Source of the DNA: an uncultured Methanomethylovorans sp.
GTDB lineage: Archaea; Halobacteriota; Methanosarcinia; Methanosarcinales; Methanosarcinaceae
Assembly (NCBI GenBank): GCA_937968035.1
Contig: CALBTS010000202.1
Span: 1-7,552 of the forward strand
Length of the DNA stretch: 7,552 nucleotides
Direction: 5' to 3'
Below are positions 1 through 6,322 of this stretch, in pieces. The first letter of the stretch is position 1. Each line of letters starts with the position of its first letter. The notes under the pieces are model-generated. The model was not told the DNA's origin and ran no database searches. It worked only from the letters and a program-made list of their open reading frames with translations. Both the position numbers and the translations under genes were made by a program.

Positions 1-92
1 CAGTCCATTATCTCTCAGTTTTGCCTCCCAATATTTGTGGGTAATGATGAGCTCTGCAGAGGGGATCTCAGATCAAAAGCGTCAAGATCAGC

Positions 93-128
93 CCGCGAAG
101 CGGAACTGGTCTGCGCAAGCAGACTGGT
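93..128. repeat. Two adjacent GC-rich hairpins
   Basis: CCGC-GAA-GCGG (93-103) is followed at once by a stem of ten base pairs (105-114 with 119-128) closed by a GCAA loop. The inner six pairs are perfect (GTCTGC/GCAGAC), then come two tandem G-T pairs in the RNA form and two more Watson-Crick pairs. GCAA is a GNRA tetraloop, which favours an RNA or single-stranded DNA role. The core of the first hairpin contains GCGAAGC, known as an unusually stable DNA mini-hairpin. I cannot assign it to a known RNA family. Confidence 0.5.
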
Positions 129-198
129 GGCGGAACGCTCACCTACTCTTACGAACCAAGAACAAAGCTCCTAGCTCTGGAACGAAGAACCGATCTTC

Positions 199-220
199 AA
201 AAAATGGAGTCCCATATTTT
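199..220 (-). terminator. Possible terminator of the tetR transcript
   Basis: Read on the minus strand, ATGG-GACT-CCAT forms a short stem (215-212 with 207-204), flanked by A-rich and T-rich arms and ending in a run of T. It lies about 50 bases past the tetR stop. The G+C part of the stem is only two pairs, so termination is weak at best. The same segment shares GACTCCATTTTT with the right flank of the window, so its main meaning may be as a repeat. Confidence 0.3.
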
Positions 221-267
221 CGTGAGTAGGTATCCTATTTAATCGGGTACAGTGAGGAATGAAGTTT

Positions 268-861
268 TCAGTCTATTTTCAACAGAGAGATTCTCAAATC
301 ATAAACGGCTAATACCGCTTCTGTTGACATATTGTTCGAAATTCCCTGAATGTACAAATCCCCCTGGATCAATTGAATGATGTTGATCAATTCATTTAGG
401 CGCTTTGGATTGGCGATCAGTTGTTCGGGGATCATATGAGAGGCTCTTTCAATCAACCCGTCCCGAATTTTTTGTCGCTTACTGTCAAAATAGATTTTCA
501 CTTCCTTATTGATACCGAGATACATATTTCTGAAAAACTGTTTATGCTCATCTTTGGTCAACAGCCCCATATTGAATTTGAATACTTCCCTGAAAAACCC
601 GAGGAAATCCAATTGTTTTGTCTGAAAAAGCTCAATGACAAATGCGAGGGTCCGGTTTTCGAAAATCGTATCCAGCAAATAACAATAAAAATCAAGTTTA
701 TCCTCAAAATAAAGATAAAAACTCCCGCGTGCTATCCTAGCGTTCTTGATGATCTGATTGATGGACGCATCAGCGAACAGTTTGTTTGAAAATTCTTCAA
801 TCCCAGCCTCGACGATTCTTTTCTGTTTTTCCTCATCTAATTTCAAAAACAGTTCTTTCAT
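268..861 (-). CDS. TetR/AcrR-family transcriptional repressor
   Basis: This is a 197-residue DNA-binding regulator, the usual TetR length. The N-terminal helix-turn-helix spans about residues 32-52 and contains the family hallmark GSFYLYFEDKLDF, preceded by INQIIKNARIA. The rest is a helical ligand-binding and dimerisation region too divergent to name an inducer. I chose the ATG at 861 because GGTGGTG sits about 6 bases upstream. The longer frame from 942 would begin within the promoter and operator DNA and lacks a ribosome site. It is divergent from the six-gene operon. Three palindromes in the 207-base gap make autorepression and control of the operon very likely. Family assignment is firm; target and ligand are inferred. 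Confidence 0.93.
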   Translation of the reverse strand: MKELFLKLDEEKQKRIVEAGIEEFSNKLFADASINQIIKNARIARGSFYLYFEDKLDFYCYLLDTIFENRTLAFVIELFQTKQLDFLGFFREVFKFNMGLLTKDEHKQFFRNMYLGINKEVKIYFDSKRQKIRDGLIERASHMIPEQLIANPKRLNELINIIQLIQGDLYIQGISNNMSTEAVLAVYDLRISLLKID

Positions 862-875
862 ATCGACACCACCAT

Positions 876-890
876 ATGACAAGTTGTCAG
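876..890. promoter_or_regulatory. Operator O3 (tetR start region)
   Basis: ATGACA-AGT-TGTCAG is the weakest of three palindromes in this gap, with arms of five perfect bases (TGACA/TGTCA) around three central bases. It is centred at 883, immediately downstream of the tetR -10 box and over the predicted transcription start, which suits autorepression. Assignment as an operator is inferred from its likeness to O1 and O2. Confidence 0.65.
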
Positions 891-891
891 T

Positions 892-921
892 ATTATAACA
901 TAGCAACTTGAAGCTTGACAA
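892..921 (-). promoter_or_regulatory. tetR promoter
   Basis: On the minus strand, TTGTCA (921-916) is separated by 18 bases from a perfect TATAAT (897-892), which is preceded by TG one base upstream, making an extended -10. Predicted start is near 885, giving a leader of about 24 bases to the ATG at 861. The -35 box abuts operator O1 and the start overlaps O3. Confidence 0.75.
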
Positions 922-943
922 ATGACACGGTGTCATGTACAAT
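915..943 (+). promoter_or_regulatory. Operon promoter
   Basis: A perfect TTGACA (915-920), an optimal 17-base spacer (921-937) and TACAAT (938-943, one mismatch to consensus) make a strong sigma-A-type promoter with a start near 950. The spacer is almost entirely operator O1, and operator O2 begins at the start site. The -35 box overlaps the -35 box of the divergent tetR promoter by five bases, so the two promoters should compete for polymerase. Confidence 0.82.
922..936. promoter_or_regulatory. Operator O1 (promoter spacer)
   Basis: ATGACAC-G-GTGTCAT is a perfect inverted repeat with seven-base arms centred at 929. It fills the spacer between the -35 and -10 boxes of the operon promoter and lies just upstream of the tetR -35, the classic place for a TetR-family repressor to block both promoters. 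Confidence 0.82.
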
Positions 944-951
944 CGAGATAC

Positions 952-968
952 AATGACACCATGTCATT
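952..968. promoter_or_regulatory. Operator O2 (operon start)
   Basis: AATGACA-CCA-TGTCATT has perfect seven-base arms around three central bases. Its centre (960) is 31 bases from that of O1, close to three helical turns, so repressor dimers on O1 and O2 would lie on the same face of the DNA. It covers about +3 to +19 of the predicted operon transcript. Confidence 0.8.
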
Positions 969-1028
969 ATGAATAAGAATCAATCAAGCTCTTTTACCGC
1001 GAATTTGGAAGCGATGAATAACGAATAA
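969..1028 (+). other. Possible 19-codon leader ORF
   Basis: Within the roughly 119-base operon leader an ATG reads MNKNQSSSFTANLEAMNNE before a TAA stop. It has no Shine-Dalgarno site. A second tiny frame (1040-1072, MKTFEKEGIL) ends with a TGA that overlaps the ATG of the next gene. Either could be a leader peptide, a remnant of a lost gene or chance. I list them because the leader is otherwise unexplained. Confidence 0.15.
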
Positions 1029-1068
1029 ATCATTTGGAAATGAAGACTTTTGAGAAGGAAGGGATACT

Positions 1069-1902
1069 ATGAAAAAGAAACTACTCACCATCGGAGCAAT
1101 CGTTATCGGTGCTGTCCTATTAGTGGCGTTAGCATTACCGTCTATTCTAACTGCAATGGGACTACACCCGCATTATGACAGAGTGGAATATGATCTGGCA
1201 GGTAAAAAAGCGCTGATTATCGCAACGAATCACGATACATTGGGCAGCACTGGGAACCCGACTGGTGTATTTGGTTCGGAGATCAATATTCCTTACTATG
1301 AGTTTATTGATGCAGGCATGGAAGTTGATATTGCCAGTATAGAAGGTGGAAAGATCCCCTTCGAACCGGTCAGCTTACGATATCCTATGGCTTCCTCCGC
1401 AGACAAACGCTATTTAAAAGACGAGGATGCACAGAGAAAGACAGAAAATTCTCTTAAAATTGATAATGTCGATTTCCTCGACTATGACATCATTTATATG
1501 CCCGGCGGTTGGGGGGCATCTTATGACCTCGGACAGAGTGAAGTACTCGGAGAAAAAATTACAGAAGCCAATGCAGAGGGTATCCTCCTGGGTTCTGTCT
1601 GTCATGGCGCACTTGGTTTCTTGAAGGCTAAAGAGATAGACGGTAAACCGCTTGTGGAAGGGAAGAAGATGACAGCAGTAACGGATAAGCAAGTCGAAGA
1701 GCTGGGGATTAGTATAACGCCTATGCATCCTGAGACGGAGTTAAGAAAACTGAATGCAGATTTTCAGAGTAACACAGCTTTCAGAGATATGTTTGCAACG
1801 ATGATGGTTGTTGATGGCAATATCGTCACAGGTCAGAATCAGAATTCTTCCGGTCCTGTCGCACAGGAACTGATGAGGCTCTTAGACAGGAGACAGCGAT
1901 GA
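1069..1902 (+). CDS. Membrane-anchored DJ-1/PfpI-family protein
   Basis: This 277-residue protein has the DJ-1/PfpI fold, whose members act as glyoxalase III-like or deglycase-like enzymes, chaperones or proteases. The nucleophile elbow is GSVCHGALGF, with Cys178 followed by His179. Glu71 (GSEINIPYYEF) is the likely acid that lies near the cysteine. FIDAGMEVDIAS (79-90), MPGGWG (144-149) and TGQNQNSS (254-261) are further family signatures. Residues 1-4 are MKKK and about 5-30 form a hydrophobic helix, so the catalytic domain should face outwards, unlike typical cytosolic relatives. AAGGAAGG lies at 1055-1062, a good distance before the ATG. It is the first gene of the operon and its stop nearly touches the next start, which suggests translational coupling. 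The actual reaction is not determined by sequence. Confidence 0.88.
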   Translation: MKKKLLTIGAIVIGAVLLVALALPSILTAMGLHPHYDRVEYDLAGKKALIIATNHDTLGSTGNPTGVFGSEINIPYYEFIDAGMEVDIASIEGGKIPFEPVSLRYPMASSADKRYLKDEDAQRKTENSLKIDNVDFLDYDIIYMPGGWGASYDLGQSEVLGEKITEANAEGILLGSVCHGALGFLKAKEIDGKPLVEGKKMTAVTDKQVEELGISITPMHPETELRKLNADFQSNTAFRDMFATMMVVDGNIVTGQNQNSSGPVAQELMRLLDRRQR

Positions 1903-3012
1903 GTGATGAAAGAGAAATCATTTTTTCGTAAACATATGGTTCTCATCAGTGTCATTGGAGTTTTCCTGATCTTGACTTTGGTTGGGGTGGTTGTTTATTA
2001 CAATCCCCCGGATGTCCTGCTGGATTTTGTGATTAGACAGGGGATAAAACTGAACCAGCAAAAGCCGTCTGTTTTTGAAGATGATGGACTTTACGTGATC
2101 ACTACAGGTACAGGCGCACCATTACCTGAAAAGGGGCGTGCGGGACCTCAAACAGTTGTTGTTGCAGGTGAGCAGGTTCTGGTTTTTGATGCAGGTCCCG
2201 GAAGTACATTGAATCTGGTTTTATCGGGTATTTCCCCGGACGACATTAGCGGCTTATTCCTTACGCATTTCCATTCAGATCACATAGGAGATATTGGTGA
2301 ACTGGCATTAAAGTACTGGACAGCAAACGGCTCAGATGTTCCGTTGCAGGTATACGGACCTCCGGGCGTTCAAATGGTCATCGATGGCTTTGAACAAGCT
2401 TATGTTTTGGACAGAGGCTATCGCATAGACCATCACGGGGAAGAAACCATGCCTCCTTCAGGTTTCGGATTTGAGGTACATCCCTTTGATCTTGGATCAG
2501 ATTTGATGTCAAGTCAAACCGTGTACAAGAGTGGAGAGGTAGAAGTCATCGCTTTCAACGTCAATCATTTGCCTGTTTTCCCGGCCGTCGGTTATCGTGT
2601 GAATTACAAGGGTAGAAGTGTTGTGATTACTGGAGATACTATCTATACGGAAAGTCTCACCCATCATGCCAAAGGGGCGGATACTTTAGTGAGCGAGGCG
2701 TTAAATCATAAATACTCACAGATGGTTTCCGATTCCTCAAAAGATATGGGCAGTAATGTGTCAGTTGTCGCAAAGGATATCAAGACCTATCATATCCGAC
2801 CGGATGAAGTTGGTATTGTTGCAAACGATGCGGAAGTCTCCCAAGTCATCATCACGCACATTTTACCCCCTATACCGTCAAACATCCTTAAGAACGCATT
2901 TTTGAGGGGGATGAAGGAGACTTATAGTGGCAGCGTTTATATCGCCAATGACGGTACACTGATCAAAATGCCGGTTGGTTCAGATGAAATTTTCATCAAA
3001 GAATTACTTTAG
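1903..3012 (+). CDS. Membrane-anchored MBL-fold metallohydrolase (copy 1)
   Basis: A metallo-beta-lactamase-fold hydrolase of the RNase Z/arylsulfatase-like branch. Metal ligands visible are HFHSDH (His122, His124, Asp126, His127), His222 (NHLPVFP), Asp245 (ITGDT) and His319 (ITHILPP). His297 (KTYHIRPDE) may match the extra conserved histidine of RNase Z-type enzymes. Basic residues at 4-11 and a hydrophobic helix at about 12-32 indicate an anchor with the enzyme outside the cytoplasm, so tRNA processing is unlikely; hydrolysis of an ester, lactone or sulfate is more plausible. The start is GTG at 1903 or the adjacent ATG at 1906; AGGAG at 1888-1892 is 10 or 13 bases upstream, favouring GTG slightly. 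It directly follows the DJ-1 gene stop and is paralogous to the gene at 3265. Confidence 0.88.
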   Translation: MMKEKSFFRKHMVLISVIGVFLILTLVGVVVYYNPPDVLLDFVIRQGIKLNQQKPSVFEDDGLYVITTGTGAPLPEKGRAGPQTVVVAGEQVLVFDAGPGSTLNLVLSGISPDDISGLFLTHFHSDHIGDIGELALKYWTANGSDVPLQVYGPPGVQMVIDGFEQAYVLDRGYRIDHHGEETMPPSGFGFEVHPFDLGSDLMSSQTVYKSGEVEVIAFNVNHLPVFPAVGYRVNYKGRSVVITGDTIYTESLTHHAKGADTLVSEALNHKYSQMVSDSSKDMGSNVSVVAKDIKTYHIRPDEVGIVANDAEVSQVIITHILPPIPSNILKNAFLRGMKETYSGSVYIANDGTLIKMPVGSDEIFIKELL

Positions 3013-3024
3013 AAAGGAGATAAA

Positions 3025-3210
3025 ATGAAGAAATATATCATAGCAGTACTTGTTTTATTCGGATTTTTGCTACTAAGTCGAATCCCTGCATTTTTGGACG
3101 GCACAGCAAGTGGAGAAACCATCATATCGTCTTTTGTAGAATATGCTTTTCTCGTATGGGGGATTCTTGTACTACGGAAGAATAAAAAGGGTGATGGAAA
3201 ACAAGAGTGA
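3025..3210 (+). CDS. Small two-helix membrane protein
   Basis: This 61-residue protein has a short basic N-terminus (MKKY), a hydrophobic helix at about 4-20, a short loop with GTASGE, a second hydrophobic helix at about 33-51, and a strongly basic tail (RKNKKGDGK). Both ends should lie in the cytoplasm. I do not recognise the family. A strong AAAGGAGA site (3013-3020) is 4 bases before the ATG, and the gene begins 13 bases after the upstream stop, so it is a genuine operon member. Sitting between the two MBL paralogues, it may assist their anchoring or transport a substrate, but nothing in the sequence proves that. Confidence 0.75.
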   Translation: MKKYIIAVLVLFGFLLLSRIPAFLDGTASGETIISSFVEYAFLVWGILVLRKNKKGDGKQE

Positions 3211-3222
3211 TGTTCTTGTTAA

Positions 3223-3245
3223 CAACCTCGCCTTTGGCGTGGTTG
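3223..3245 (+). other. Intra-operon hairpin
   Basis: CAACC-T-CGCC, loop TTT, GGCG-T-GGTTG makes a stem of nine pairs with one T-T mismatch. It is not followed by a clear run of T; instead the ribosome site AAGGAG of the next gene starts six bases later. It fits an mRNA stabiliser, processing site or partial attenuator that sets different levels for the genes before and after it better than a full terminator. Confidence 0.5.
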
Positions 3246-3264
3246 CATTTAAGGAGATACTGTG

Positions 3265-4329
3265 ATGAAAAAATCTAAGAAGAGGATTTTTATCACATTA
3301 CTCTTGATTGTTGGCCTTATTATCATTGGAAAAATGCTGTTCGACAATGTCATTGCCTCTGATTTCATGATTTCCAGAGCGATTAGACAAAGAAATATCA
3401 AGAGTGATGAAGCTTATGAGAATTTCTTAAAAACTGATGCAATAACAGTTGTGTTAGTCGGTACAGCGGGTCCAATGAGTCCGGATACTGCACAGAATTC
3501 CACCGCAGTTTTCGTCAATGGTCAATTCCTTCTGTTTGATGCCGGAGACTATGCACAGAAGAGAATGGAACAGTTCAAACTTCCAAGTGAATCTCTTGAT
3601 GCGGTTTTTATTACACATTTTCACAACGATCATATTGCTGACTTGGGAGAAGTCATGCAAAGAAGCTATATGCTCGGAAGAGAAAAAGATCTTGTCGTGT
3701 ATGGACCAACAGGAACAGAGGATATCGTCACAAGTTTCAATAGGATATATGCTGCCGATTCAGATTATCGAACAGCACATCACGGAGAAGAAGTGATGCC
3801 TTTGGAATATCAGTTTGCAACGCCTCAGGAGTTTGATGCCAAGCTGGAAGAGGTCGTTGTCTATGAGAAAGACGGTGTCGTTGTAACGGCGTTCAAAACC
3901 TATCATCCACCAATAGAACCCGTTTTTGGCTATGTAGTCGAGTATGACGGCAAGAAAGTCGTTATTTCGGGTGATACGTTGGTAACGGATGCCCTGACTC
4001 GACACGCAAACAATGCTGATTTACTTGTGATGGATGTTATGAATTATGATCTTGTGACATTGATGGAAGAGACATTTAGAGAGATAGGGGACGATCAACT
4101 CGCTCAAATCATGTATGACATTCGAGAATATCACCCGGATGTCGCGGATGTTGCACGCATGGCAGAAAATCAGAATGTTAAAAGGCTTGCACTTACCCAT
4201 TATGCCCCGGCAGCACCGTATCAATCCATGATGGACAGATTCTACATTAACCCTATTGAAAAGGGGTATCACGGAGAACTCATCGCCGGTAGCGACGGAA
4301 CAACCGTTGTCATCCCCCTGGATGATTAG
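3265..4329 (+). CDS. Membrane-anchored MBL-fold metallohydrolase (copy 2)
   Basis: A 354-residue paralogue of the upstream MBL enzyme. Ligands are HFHNDH (His118, His120, Asp122, His123), His214 (TYHPPIEP), Asp237 (ISGDT) and His312 (LTHYAPA); His290 (REYHPD) is the counterpart of the extra histidine in copy 1. Both copies also share VYGP, HHGEE and the pattern S/TGDT followed by TESL/TDAL. A KKSKKR N-terminus followed by a helix at about 9-26 predicts an outside-facing anchored enzyme. The ATG at 3265 is 8 bases after AAGGAG; a GTG at 3262 is a possible alternative, and the same GTG-ATG-AAA start arrangement occurs in copy 1. The substrate is probably related to, but distinct from, that of copy 1, since the residues around the ligands differ. 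Confidence 0.88.
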   Translation: MKKSKKRIFITLLLIVGLIIIGKMLFDNVIASDFMISRAIRQRNIKSDEAYENFLKTDAITVVLVGTAGPMSPDTAQNSTAVFVNGQFLLFDAGDYAQKRMEQFKLPSESLDAVFITHFHNDHIADLGEVMQRSYMLGREKDLVVYGPTGTEDIVTSFNRIYAADSDYRTAHHGEEVMPLEYQFATPQEFDAKLEEVVVYEKDGVVVTAFKTYHPPIEPVFGYVVEYDGKKVVISGDTLVTDALTRHANNADLLVMDVMNYDLVTLMEETFREIGDDQLAQIMYDIREYHPDVADVARMAENQNVKRLALTHYAPAAPYQSMMDRFYINPIEKGYHGELIAGSDGTTVVIPLDD

Positions 4330-4434
4330 ACAGACAAGTCGTCGCCTGTTTTCGTTTGAAAGCGGTAGAGAGAACAATGAACCATTTCGGTTTACTTACG
4401 ATCAATCAGTCAATTTCTGTTGGAGGTAATGATT

Positions 4435-6246
4435 ATGAGGAAAACAGTAATTACAATGAATGTGTTATGGATTTGTTCTACCATTATGTTAGCATCATTT
4501 TTGAACTTGGATGTCAAGAAATTCCCACTGACCGATGAAGCAATTGAGATTCATACCACGGCAAACGGGGTTGATTTTGTCAGAACACCGGATTCATTCT
4601 TTGACAATCTACCTGATTGGCCTTATGAAGCAAAATACGTCGAGATAGATGGCCTGCGTCAGGCTTATGTGGATGAGGGTACTGGTGAATCCGGTGAAAC
4701 CATCCTGCTCTTACATGGTCAACCAAGTTGGTCCTATTTATATCGAAAAATGATCCCCTGGCTGGTGGATGAAGGTCACAGAGTCATCGCCATGGATCAT
4801 TTGGGAATGGGACGCTCCGACAAACCTGTTGATCTGGATTATCATTCTTATGACAATCATGTGTACAGACTGGAACAGTTTATTATTAAGCTTGGTTTAA
4901 GAGATATCACCGCTTTTGTACAGGATTGGGGAAGTCTGATCGGATTGAATGTCATTGGCAATCATCCCGACTGGTTCGCACGAGTTGTTGTAGGCAATGG
5001 CGCATTGCCAGAAGTTCCGGAAGGTGTTGAGATGTTCACGCTTCGTGAGGATGAAGAGGAGGCTATCGAGAGTTTTAGAAAAAGGATAGGTCTGATACCG
5101 GCACAACAACCTGAATTTTATGATGAAAACGGGAACCGGAAAGCCTTATTGCGTTTTTCAAGGAATGACAATTATTTTGGGAATTGGATATTATTCTCTC
5201 GCAAAGCGGAAGATTTCCGTGCTTCCACCATCGTTGAAGCGCTGACGTATTTCCCCCTGTCTGAAGCCGAACGTGATGCTTATGATGCGCCATTCCCGGC
5301 ACGTATTACTATGGCTGCTCCGAGAAGCTTTCCCGGACTTGCCAATACACTTGTCGGGAAAACTTCAAGTGCGATTGAGGGGCTAAAAGCCTACGAAAAA
5401 CCGTTTCTGACGATTTGGGCTTCCAATGATCCGGGAAATTTGGGGACAAAAGAAGCGCAGCAGACTTTGATCGATTGGGTTCCCGGAGCAAAGGGACAGA
5501 ATCACACCAGACTCCCCGAGGCAAGTCATTTCCTGCAGGATGACCAAGGTGCTGAGATCGCTCAGCGGATCAATCAATTTATTGCATCAACGAAAGAAAA
5601 AGATCCGCAAGCGTCTGAGAGACTCCATCGCTATTGCGAAATCCTTTGTGCTTACTTGGACAATGGGAAAATACACATTGATGTTTGGAATACTGTCAAT
5701 TTTAACAGATGTCCCGATTTTGCCTGGAGTGAACGCGATCTTTCAGCAATAAAAAATGAGTTAAAGGCTTCCAGAATTGTTGACAACGGTCCACGTTACT
5801 GGGTAAACGACAAAGTGGAGAGTTTGGGTGAGCATCCTGACAATCAATTAAATGTAAAAGAATTCGGAGATATTATGATGGCACATGTAGCTACAATAGA
5901 ACTTCCTTTGCCCAATGGAATTCTGTCGTTTGAGAATGATTACACACTCTATACAGTCTTTCGCAATACTCGCTATACCTACTTTGCAGACGACTGGGTG
6001 TTTACACTTAGAGATCCGGCGGGCCATTTGTTTGTCATGCAATCTTTTTCACAGCAAGTAAATCCGGACTTACATTACGAGGATCTCCATCATCTCGAAA
6101 AGTATCTTGATCTTCCGGAAGGCTGGGATTATGAACCGGTTTTGTTGGAGGAAGAGTTGATACTTGATGCACTGGGCGAAACAATAGTTGTCAGCGATGA
6201 TTTCCGTAATGTCTACCAGATTGCTCCAGATGGACTTCAGCTATAA
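4435..6246 (+). CDS. Anchored haloalkane dehalogenase with extra C-terminal domain
   Basis: An alpha/beta-hydrolase that should cleave carbon-halogen bonds to give an alcohol and halide. All five key positions of Xanthobacter DhlA have counterparts: nucleophile Asp164 and halide-binding Trp165 (FVQDWGSLIG), cap tryptophan Trp251 (YFGNWILFS), acid Asp332 (ASNDPGN) and base His365 (EASHFLQDD). The oxyanion loop is HGQPSWSYLYRKMIP (94-108). The dehalogenase part covers about 44-386. Residues 1-24 form a hydrophobic anchor, and the RTPD motif found near the start of DhlA begins here at residue 50. About 387-603 is an additional domain (NGPRYW at 451, FVMQSFSQ at 533, LPEGW at 560) that I cannot name. 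I chose ATG 4435 because GGAGGT (4422-4427) is 7 bases upstream; a TTG at 4420 is less likely. Dehalogenase activity is well supported, the domain's role unknown. Confidence 0.87.
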   Translation: MRKTVITMNVLWICSTIMLASFLNLDVKKFPLTDEAIEIHTTANGVDFVRTPDSFFDNLPDWPYEAKYVEIDGLRQAYVDEGTGESGETILLLHGQPSWSYLYRKMIPWLVDEGHRVIAMDHLGMGRSDKPVDLDYHSYDNHVYRLEQFIIKLGLRDITAFVQDWGSLIGLNVIGNHPDWFARVVVGNGALPEVPEGVEMFTLREDEEEAIESFRKRIGLIPAQQPEFYDENGNRKALLRFSRNDNYFGNWILFSRKAEDFRASTIVEALTYFPLSEAERDAYDAPFPARITMAAPRSFPGLANTLVGKTSSAIEGLKAYEKPFLTIWASNDPGNLGTKEAQQTLIDWVPGAKGQNHTRLPEASHFLQDDQGAEIAQRINQFIASTKEKDPQASERLHRYCEILCAYLDNGKIHIDVWNTVNFNRCPDFAWSERDLSAIKNELKASRIVDNGPRYWVNDKVESLGEHPDNQLNVKEFGDIMMAHVATIELPLPNGILSFENDYTLYTVFRNTRYTYFADDWVFTLRDPAGHLFVMQSFSQQVNPDLHYEDLHHLEKYLDLPEGWDYEPVLLEEELILDALGETIVVSDDFRNVYQIAPDGLQL

Positions 6247-6322
6247 ATCTTTGATGATTTTGCATGAAGTTCAAATGTTTCGATGATAGTGTGGCTGATT
6301 AAAAAATTTGGAGGTTTTGAAT

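Larger units (their letters stand above)
1..267. other. Left flank without a convincing gene
   Basis: No reading frame here has both a credible start with a ribosome site and a recognisable product. The plus strand is open from base 2 to 229, and also from base 1 to 174, but both translations are basic and low in motif content, and I recognise neither. On the minus strand a short open stretch (about base 75 down to 1) reads SAELIITHKYWEAK..., which looks protein-like but has no start after its upstream stop. The stretch contains two GC-rich hairpins (93-128) and a repeat at 199-211, both listed separately. It may be the remnant of a mobile element or a decayed gene beside the operon. Confidence 0.4.

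Noticed and set aside
35..229. A 64-codon plus-strand frame in the left flank
   Set aside because: No Shine-Dalgarno site before the ATG, no recognisable motif, and it runs through two hairpins and the flanking repeat; two other frames are also open here.
421..789. A 122-codon plus-strand frame opposite tetR
   Set aside because: It is fully inside the tetR coding region on the other strand and shows no family motif.
862..942. Longer start for the TetR gene (27 extra residues)
   Set aside because: It would run through the tetR promoter, O3 and part of O1, has no ribosome site, and TetR proteins normally begin close to the helix-turn-helix, as from 861.
1899..1931. ATG overlapping the DJ-1 stop (MSDEREIIFS)
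   Set aside because: It is better spaced to AGGAG than the MBL start but stops after ten codons and is out of frame with the MBL gene; most likely incidental.
1903..3012. True RNase Z for tRNA 3' processing
   Set aside because: The ligands fit the superfamily, but the N-terminal membrane anchor, a nearby paralogue and the operon context speak against tRNA processing.
4330..4434. A terminator or internal promoter before the dehalogenase gene
   Set aside because: I found no stable stem followed by T residues and no pair of promoter boxes at the right spacing, so I treat the dehalogenase gene as part of the same transcript.
4356..4538. A 60-codon frame before and overlapping the dehalogenase gene
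   Set aside because: It lacks a ribosome site, overlaps the anchor-coding part of the dehalogenase in another frame and has no motif.
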